Of a DNA stretch of 39,220 nucleotides, positions 34,464 through 39,220 are shown one piece after another. A program made the translations under genes and the position numbers. Every line of letters begins with the position of its first letter. The stretch's first letter is position 1. Origin of the DNA: Clostridiales bacterium (GTDB lineage: Bacteria > Bacillota > Clostridia > Caldicoprobacterales > Xylanivirgaceae). The notes below the pieces were generated by a model. The model made no database searches and was not told where the DNA came from. It worked only from the letters and a program-made list of their open reading frames with translations. Location: the NCBI GenBank assembly GCA_012799205.1, contig JAAZLT010000024.1, positions 1 to 39,220 on the forward strand. The letters are read 5' to 3'.

Positions 34464-36110
34464 ATGAATACAGAAAAATTTGTAATAGGAATAGATCTGG
34501 GTTCACTTTCGGGACGAATTATCATCGCCTCTGTGAATGATGGCAGAATTGTAGCTAACCATTCTAAGGATTATAAACATGGAATCATGACTGATACATT
34601 TATAGATGGATCAAGGCTTGGCAGGGACTATAATTTAACGGTACCAAAAGACTATTTAGATGTAATTGGAGAATTGATCCCAAAAGCTATAAAATCCGCT
34701 GGAATACATAAAAAAGATATAATCGGCATAGGTGTAGATGCCACGTCTTACACCATGATAACTACAGATAAGATAGGGAAACCACTATGCGAATACGAAG
34801 AATTTAAATATAGGCCACAAGCATACGGAAAGCTCTGGAAACATCTTGGCGCCCTAGAGGACTCTAAGCTTTTTACAAAGCTTGCTATTGAGACTAATCA
34901 ACCATTTATGTGGCGATTTGGAAACTCTATATCCGGCGAATGGATGGCACCAAAGGTGATGGAAACCTTTAGAAAGGATAGAGAAGTCTTTGATAGGGCT
35001 ACATATTTTACAGATCTATCTGATTGGATAGTTTGGATGCTGACGGGAAATAGGATTCAAAATTCCGGCACTGCGGCCAATAAAGCGCTTTGGAACGAAA
35101 AGGATGGCTATCCTAGTTTTGATTTTCTAGATGTTATAGATCCTGCTTTAAGGCAAAAAATGCTTGCTAGCCTAGAGAGCCCTATTATGCCCTACGGTGA
35201 AAGAGCGGGATACTTAAAAAAACAAATGGCAGATAGCCTAGGTCTTTGTGAAAATACTCCTGTGGCAGTTGGAATAATAGATGCATATGCAGCATTTCCA
35301 CCACTTGGCCTTGGAAAGCCCAAGGAAGCCTTAATGGTGCTTGGTACATCAGCTGCAGTGTGCCTATTAAATGATGAACCTACCAAGGTTGAGGGAATGT
35401 GTGGCATAGCTAAAAATAGCATGTATCCGGGGCTTTATGGTTATGATACTGGGCAAAATTGTGTTGGAGACCTAATTAAATGGTTTTTAGAAAATATGAT
35501 CCCGGGTGAATATGAGGACGCTGCTAAAAAGCAGGATATGACCATCTATGATTACTTAAAGGAAAAGGCTCTTATAAGAAAGCCTTGGTTAAATGATTTA
35601 GTAATCTTAGACTGGTGGCGGGGCAATCGCTCAATACTATGTAATTTAGATCTATCAGGAGCTATCCTAGGTCTTAGGATGAACACTTTGCCAGAAGATA
35701 TATATACAGGTATCATTTTAGGAATTGCCTGCGGCACTAGAACCATAATAGATGAATTCGAAAAGCATGGTAAGCTAGAAAAGATAGTGGCATCGGGTGG
35801 CATATCCAGTAAAAATCCATTCTTTATGCAGATGTATGCTAATATCTTAAATAGACCCATAATGGCATCGCAAGTCTCTGACACTCCGGCTCTCGGTGCG
35901 GCTATATATGCTGCGGTTGCCGCCGGCAAGAAAAATGGAGGGTATCAAAGCTTGGATGAGGCAAAACAATATATGCAGCTTAAAGAAAGTAATTTTATAA
36001 CATATTATCCAGAGAAAGAACATGAAGAAGACTACGAAAGGATATATAAAAAATACAGTTATTATCATGACCTAGTGGGAAGAAACCCATATATAGATGA
36101 TACTTTATAA
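34464..36110 (+). CDS. FGGY family carbohydrate kinase, ribulokinase-like
   Basis: ATG 34464 is chosen over 34452 because TTGGAGGTAAAA lies directly before it; the product is 548 residues. The N-terminal GIDLGSLSGRIIIASVNDG is the FGGY phosphate-1 region, LTVPKDYLDVIGELIPKAI and LDWWRGNRSILCNLDLSG resemble ribulokinases, and the C-terminal ASGGISSKNPFFMQM is the adenosine region. It would phosphorylate L-ribulose or a related ketopentose/polyol with ATP. No araA or araD is next to it. The following gene is a sorbitol-6-phosphate dehydrogenase-like SDR with its own RBS 155 nt downstream. The substrate is not fixed by sequence alone. Confidence 0.88.
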   Translation: MNTEKFVIGIDLGSLSGRIIIASVNDGRIVANHSKDYKHGIMTDTFIDGSRLGRDYNLTVPKDYLDVIGELIPKAIKSAGIHKKDIIGIGVDATSYTMITTDKIGKPLCEYEEFKYRPQAYGKLWKHLGALEDSKLFTKLAIETNQPFMWRFGNSISGEWMAPKVMETFRKDREVFDRATYFTDLSDWIVWMLTGNRIQNSGTAANKALWNEKDGYPSFDFLDVIDPALRQKMLASLESPIMPYGERAGYLKKQMADSLGLCENTPVAVGIIDAYAAFPPLGLGKPKEALMVLGTSAAVCLLNDEPTKVEGMCGIAKNSMYPGLYGYDTGQNCVGDLIKWFLENMIPGEYEDAAKKQDMTIYDYLKEKALIRKPWLNDLVILDWWRGNRSILCNLDLSGAILGLRMNTLPEDIYTGIILGIACGTRTIIDEFEKHGKLEKIVASGGISSKNPFFMQMYANILNRPIMASQVSDTPALGAAIYAAVAAGKKNGGYQSLDEAKQYMQLKESNFITYYPEKEHEEDYERIYKKYSYYHDLVGRNPYIDDTL

Positions 36111-36265
36111 TTCTATGTCTCAACACATTTTTAGATCTACTACGATTAAAGTAATAGACTTTAATAATTATCTAATTATAATATTCTTGTAGGCTAGTAA
36201 AACTATGCAATGTTATAAAATGATATAATACAATCTAGATATATTTAAAAAGGAGAGGAATACAT

Positions 36266-37075
36266 ATGGCAAAATCATGGCTTGGATTAGAAGAAAAAAC
36301 GGTAATGGTGACAGGTGGAGCCTCTGGTATAGGAAAGGCAATCGCCAAGGAGTATTTAAATAATGGAGCCAATGTAGCTGTTCTAGATATTGCAGACAAT
36401 GTGCCCGATTTTAAGAGCGAAAGAGTTATCTATATAAAGACAGATGTGACAGATAGATCTGCTGTGAAATCAGCGGTCGAAGAGACAATATCTACATTTG
36501 GTCAGGTTGACATATTAGTAAATAATGCAGGAATCAACATACCTAGATTGCTTGTAGATCCTAAAGACCCAGAGGGTAAATATGAGCTAGATGAGGCTGT
36601 CTTTGATATAGTAATGAACGTCAATGTAAAAGGTGTCTTTTTCTGCGCCCAAGAAGTTGCAAGAGAGATGGTGAAAAAAGGCTCTGGGGTTATAATCAAT
36701 ATATCATCTGAATGCGCTCTTGAAGGCTCAGAGGGCCAAAGCATATATGCTGCCACTAAGGGTGCAATGGATTCATTCACCCGGTCCTGGGCCAAAGAAT
36801 TAGGAAAGCATGGAGTGAGGGTTGTAGGAGTAGCACCAGGCATATTAGAGGAAACGGGCCTTAGAACCATAGAATATGAGACAGCACTTGCGTATACCAG
36901 AGGAATTACAGTTGAAGATTTGAGAGCAGGATATGAAAGAGTAACTACAATACCTCTATCTAGGGTGGCTAGATTAGATGAAGCGGCAGATCTTGTATGC
37001 TATTTAGGCAGCCATAGAGCAAGTTATGTACATGGCGTAACTTATAATATATCTGGTGGCAAGACAAGAGGCTAG
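36266..37075 (+). CDS. SDR family oxidoreductase, sorbitol-6-phosphate 2-dehydrogenase-like
   Basis: A 269-residue short-chain dehydrogenase. The cofactor motif is TGGASGIG (16-23), NNAG is near 86-89, and the catalytic S148-Y161-K165 set is intact (YAATK). The C-terminal part, GVAPGILEETGLRTIEYETALAYTRGITVE with the final GGKTRG, strongly resembles the Firmicute SorD/GutF sorbitol-6-phosphate dehydrogenases. It would interconvert a polyol phosphate and ketose phosphate with NAD. No PTS genes for sorbitol are in the window, so a related polyol phosphate is possible. ATG 36266 has AAAGGAGAGG upstream. Confidence 0.85.
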   Translation: MAKSWLGLEEKTVMVTGGASGIGKAIAKEYLNNGANVAVLDIADNVPDFKSERVIYIKTDVTDRSAVKSAVEETISTFGQVDILVNNAGINIPRLLVDPKDPEGKYELDEAVFDIVMNVNVKGVFFCAQEVAREMVKKGSGVIINISSECALEGSEGQSIYAATKGAMDSFTRSWAKELGKHGVRVVGVAPGILEETGLRTIEYETALAYTRGITVEDLRAGYERVTTIPLSRVARLDEAADLVCYLGSHRASYVHGVTYNISGGKTRG

Positions 37076-37101
37076 TTTAAATTGAGGCGACTATATAATC
37101 C

Positions 37102-37155
37102 CAAACTGGTGCCATAGATTTTATTGTATTTGGTGCTTTAATTGATACCAGTTTG
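37102..37155 (+). promoter_or_regulatory. Inverted and direct repeats upstream of pdxS, candidate PdxR-type operator
   Basis: CAAACTGGT (37102-37110) and ACCAGTTTG (37147-37155) form a perfect 9-bp inverted repeat. A direct repeat TGGTGC occurs at 37107 and 37131, 24 nt apart. TATAAT follows at 37159-37164, without a good -35. The arrangement fits regulation of pdxS by a MocR-type protein; this is inference. Confidence 0.5.
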
Positions 37156-37158
37156 TAA

Positions 37159-37164
37159 TATAAT
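37159..37164 (+). promoter_or_regulatory. Putative -10 of pdxS
   Basis: TATAAT 32 nt upstream of the GTG start. The -35 region is weak (CTTTAA at 17 nt), suggesting an activator. Confidence 0.55.
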
Positions 37165-37195
37165 AGACTTAGAAACAATTTGAGGAGATGATTAT

Positions 37196-38071
37196 GTGGA
37201 TAAGATATATGGACTAGATGAAAAACTATATAAGCAGTTAAAAGGCGGCGTCATAATGGACGTGACCAACAAAGAGCAGGCTAAAATTGCAGAGGCGGCC
37301 GGTGCATGCTCTGTTATGGCTCTTGAGAGGATCCCGGCTGATATAAGGGCAGCCGGCGGGATATCTAGGATGAGTGATCCAAAGATGATAAAGGAAATAC
37401 AAGATACGGTCTCAATTCCTGTGATGGCCAAGGTTAGAATAGGCCATTTTGTAGAAGCGCAGATAATTGAAGCCATTGGAGTGGATTTTATAGATGAAAG
37501 TGAAGTGTTATCCCCTGCTGATGATAGATATCATATAGACAAGAAAAATTTCAAAACACCCTTTGTCTGTGGAGCAAAGAATTTAGGTGAAGCACTTAGA
37601 AGAATCAACGAAGGCGCTTCAATGATAAGAACAAAGGGCGAGCCTGGAACAGGGGATATTATACAGGCAGTCACCCATATGCGAAAAATAAACAAGCAAA
37701 TAAGAGAGCTTCAAAGCCTTAGAGAGGACGAGCTATATGATTATGCAAAGGAGATGCAAGTCCCCTATGATCTAGTTGCCCTTGTTCATAAAGATGGTAG
37801 ATTACCTGTTTTAAATTTTGCAGCGGGTGGGGTTGCAACCCCTGCCGATGCAGCCCTTATGATGCAATTGGGTGCTGAGGGGGTATTTGTAGGCTCTGGC
37901 ATATTTAAATCTGGTGATCCTGCCAAACGAGCGGAAGCTATAGTTAAAGCCGTAGCCAATTATAAGGATGCCAAGATTCTAGCAGAACTTTCGGAGGATT
38001 TAGGTGAAGCCATGGTAGGCATAAACGAAGATGAGATCGAAATCTTAATGTCAGAGCGAGGCATTGGCTAA
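37196..38071 (+). CDS. pdxS: Pyridoxal 5'-phosphate synthase lyase subunit PdxS
   Basis: A 291-residue protein highly like PdxS, which forms PLP from ribose 5-phosphate, glyceraldehyde 3-phosphate and ammonia in a 12-mer with PdxT. Landmarks are [50 protein letters not shown] with the catalytic lysine, and the C-terminal [23 protein letters not shown]. The start is GTG 37196, with GAGGAG 8 nt upstream. No PdxT glutaminase gene follows; the next gene is a DNA glycosylase after a terminator. Ammonia could come from free NH3 or PdxT elsewhere. Repeats upstream suggest MocR-type control. Confidence 0.97.
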   Translation: MDKIYGLDEKLYKQLKGGVIMDVTNKEQAKIAEAAGACSVMALERIPADIRAAGGISRMSDPKMIKEIQDTVSIPVMAKVRIGHFVEAQIIEAIGVDFIDESEVLSPADDRYHIDKKNFKTPFVCGAKNLGEALRRINEGASMIRTKGEPGTGDIIQAVTHMRKINKQIRELQSLREDELYDYAKEMQVPYDLVALVHKDGRLPVLNFAAGGVATPADAALMMQLGAEGVFVGSGIFKSGDPAKRAEAIVKAVANYKDAKILAELSEDLGEAMVGINEDEIEILMSERGIG

Positions 38072-38140
38072 AATTTTCCTAAAAGATTATTTATTCAAGC
38101 TACATTAACTTATTTGCAAATCTTTGCCTTTAATCTATTT

Positions 38141-38177
38141 AAGCCTGATGGTATAAATTTTTATCATCAGGCTTTTT
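38141..38177 (+). terminator. Strong intrinsic terminator of pdxS
   Basis: AGCCTGATG/CATCAGGCT stem with a 14-nt AT-rich loop, followed by TTTTT. It is 70 nt downstream of the pdxS stop. Confidence 0.9.
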
Positions 38178-38213
38178 GTGCTATAATATCTAAAAAGGAC
38201 AAGGGGTAAATAT

Positions 38214-38858
38214 ATGGATAATCGACCTTACTTTGAATATGGTAAAAAGGAAATTGAATATCTGAAATCAAGGGACAAAATACTCGGAAGTGCAATAGAT
38301 GAAATTGGCCCAATTAAACGTGCCGTAAGGCCAGATCTATACCAGGCGCTGGTGCAATCTATTGTAGGACAACAAATATCTACAAAGGCGCAAGAAACCG
38401 TCTGGGGTAGGATTATAGATAGATTTAATCCCATAACACCTGAAAGTCTTGGCAAAATTTCAGCTGAGGAATTGCAAAGCTGCGGCATGACCATGAGAAA
38501 GGCCAATTATATAAAAGATATGACAGATTCCATATTAAAAGGTGATATAGATCTATCAAAACTAGATGATATGGATGATGAAGAGGTCTGTAAGTATCTT
38601 TGTAAAATAAAGGGCATAGGAATCTGGACAGCACAGATGGTAATGACTTTTTCTATGCAGCGCCCAGATGTAATAAGCTTCGGTGATCTTGCAATCCTAA
38701 GAGGCCTTAGAATGCTATATGGCCACAAAGAAATCACCCGGGAAATCTTTAATAAATATGAGAAGCTATATTCTCCCTATGCATCAGTTGCAAGTCTATA
38801 TATATGGGCAATAGCAGGTGGGGCCCTCCCCCATCTTACAGACCCTGCAAATAGTTAG
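38214..38858 (+). CDS. DNA-3-methyladenine glycosylase, AlkA-like HhH-GPD family
   Basis: A 214-residue base-excision repair enzyme. The helix-hairpin-helix is KIKGIGIWTAQM (about 131-142) and the catalytic aspartate is D158 in SFGDLAILRG; no catalytic Lys is present at the OGG1 position, so it should be monofunctional and remove alkylated bases. The N-terminal motif QALVQSIVGQQISTKAQE is typical. ATG 38214 has AAGGGG upstream. It follows the pdxS terminator and converges on the serpin gene, with the two stop codons overlapping by 4 nt. Confidence 0.93.
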   Translation: MDNRPYFEYGKKEIEYLKSRDKILGSAIDEIGPIKRAVRPDLYQALVQSIVGQQISTKAQETVWGRIIDRFNPITPESLGKISAEELQSCGMTMRKANYIKDMTDSILKGDIDLSKLDDMDDEEVCKYLCKIKGIGIWTAQMVMTFSMQRPDVISFGDLAILRGLRMLYGHKEITREIFNKYEKLYSPYASVASLYIWAIAGGALPHLTDPANS

Positions 38859-39220
38859 TCTATATCCATTAAGCTACCCATAAACAGTGGTAGCTTTTCT
38901 TCTGTATCTATTATCATATAGAAGAAGGGTCTATCTAAAACTACCTCTCTATATTCGACTTCCATGGCAGCTTCGTCTTTCATCTCAACTGCAGTCACTG
39001 CCCCTGCCTTTGTGCCCTTTTCATCTACGTCAATCTTTGTCTTATGAATTACTCGTCCTATAAATATATTACCCCTTGAAGATGTACCTAGTCCACTAAA
39101 ATTTGCATCATGATCTGAGAAGGCATCTGTCATACCCATATTTTTAAGCGGCTCATTTAATAAAGCCTCATATTCCACTATAAACTTAGGAGTAACTGCG
39201 TTGACTGTATAGTCCTCTTC
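38855..39220 (-). CDS. Serpin-family protease inhibitor (C-terminal part, runs off the right edge)
   Basis: The frame is open to the window end: 14 codons precede the track's M (VTPKFIVEYEALLNEPLKNM), so the real start is outside. The C-terminal serpin pattern is clear: LKNMGMTDAFSD, IGRVIHKTKIDVDEKGTKAG (hinge of the reactive centre loop), then VLDRPFFYMIID and PLFMGSLMD at the end. Serpins trap serine or cysteine proteases by insertion of the cleaved loop. The hinge EKGTKAGAVTAV has small residues as inhibitory serpins do. Counting from the hinge as in alpha-1-antitrypsin puts Glu-Ala near P1-P1', but the loop is about 4 residues longer, so P1 is uncertain. It overlaps the stop of alkA. Confidence 0.92.
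   Translation of the reverse strand, partial: EEDYTVNAVTPKFIVEYEALLNEPLKNMGMTDAFSDHDANFSGLGTSSRGNIFIGRVIHKTKIDVDEKGTKAGAVTAVEMKDEAAMEVEYREVVLDRPFFYMIIDTEEKLPLFMGSLMDID
38871..38896 (+). terminator. Intrinsic terminator of alkA inside the serpin coding region
   Basis: AAGCTACC/GGTAGCTT, 8-bp stem, 10-nt loop, followed by TTCTTCT on the plus strand. It starts 13 nt after the alkA stop and lies wholly inside the last codons of the convergent serpin gene. Confidence 0.75.

Noticed and set aside
34334-34540. 68-residue plus-strand ORF before the kinase gene
   Set aside because: It overlaps the kinase start in another frame, covers the promoter and has no RBS.
36145-36165. ATTAAAGT/ACTTTAAT hairpin after the kinase gene
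   Set aside because: All-AT-rich 8-bp stem without a T-tract; too weak for a terminator call.
1-39220. CRISPR arrays, tRNA or rRNA genes, riboswitches, insertion sequences, phage genes
   Set aside because: I looked for repeated spacers, cloverleaf patterns, conserved riboswitch cores, transposase motifs and terminal repeats and saw none that hold up by eye.

Overview
The window looks like chromosomal DNA from a spore-forming, low-GC Clostridia-type Firmicute. The signs are A+T-rich coding sequence with heavy ATA and AGA codon use, strong purine-rich ribosome binding sites, sigma-A-like promoters (several near-perfect TTGACA-N17-TATAAT), a CotF-type spore-coat protein, and Firmicute-style families (DUF4358/MBOAT/DHHW, RND without a nearby adaptor, AzlCD, MocR, PdxS). 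The presence of a serpin, a CE15-like esterase and a GH20 enzyme would suit a plant-biomass-degrading anaerobe, but the genus cannot be fixed from sequence reading alone. I see no rRNA, tRNA, CRISPR array, insertion sequence or prophage. About a dozen genes start with TTG or GTG.

Layout. (1) 1-583: 5' part of a Gfo/Idh/MocA oxidoreductase, running off the left edge. (2) 744-3751: lipoprotein (DUF4358-like), MBOAT acyltransferase and DHHW protein, a probable extracytoplasmic O-acylation unit, followed by an OsmC-type protein and a bidirectional terminator. (3) 4300-6456: a tandem P-II-like protein and a fused double DUF1538 (UmpA/UmpB-like) membrane protein, likely a regulated cation antiporter. 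(4) 6660-9636: hydantoinase/oxoprolinase-like ATPase overlapping a histone-deacetylase-fold amidohydrolase with a C-terminal zinc-ribbon-like tail. (5) 9644-15664: RND efflux pump with a very long coiled-coil insertion, then a TetR regulator and a MATE transporter, with a near-consensus promoter and a perfect TetR-like palindrome upstream. (6) 15723-18726: AGCS sodium:amino-acid symporter on its own promoter, and a chain of a two-TM small protein, an M20 peptidase and a 41-residue ferritin-helix-like microprotein joined by 8-nt overlaps. (7) 18798-24046: TM-helix-repeat channel-like protein, two tandem paralogous MATE transporters, and UppP. (8) 24186-25751: FAD oxidoreductase with a C-terminal Rieske domain. 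(9) 25754-31052: CE15-like esterase, class-C-like serine hydrolase, RidA and GH20 hexosaminidase, all on the minus strand. (10) 31264-33719: MocR regulator followed by AzlC and AzlD. (11) 33824-34291: spore coat protein. (12) 34464-38858: ribulokinase-like FGGY kinase, sorbitol-6-phosphate dehydrogenase-like SDR, PdxS without PdxT, and an AlkA-type glycosylase. (13) 38855-39220: C-terminal end of a serpin, running off the right edge.

How the parts may work together. The efflux and membrane genes (RND, three MATEs, a channel-like protein, UppP) suggest an envelope and export neighbourhood. The sugar genes (GH20, CE15, ribulokinase, SDR, MocA) suggest carbohydrate catabolism, but they do not form one clear operon. 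The most unusual pieces are the tandem P-II/double DUF1538 pair, the HyuA/HDAC-like pair, the coiled-coil RND pump, and the ferritin-helix microgene. No gene-free stretch clearly exceeds about 300 bases: the longest, 17061-17363, holds the microgene, a hairpin and the AGCS promoter.
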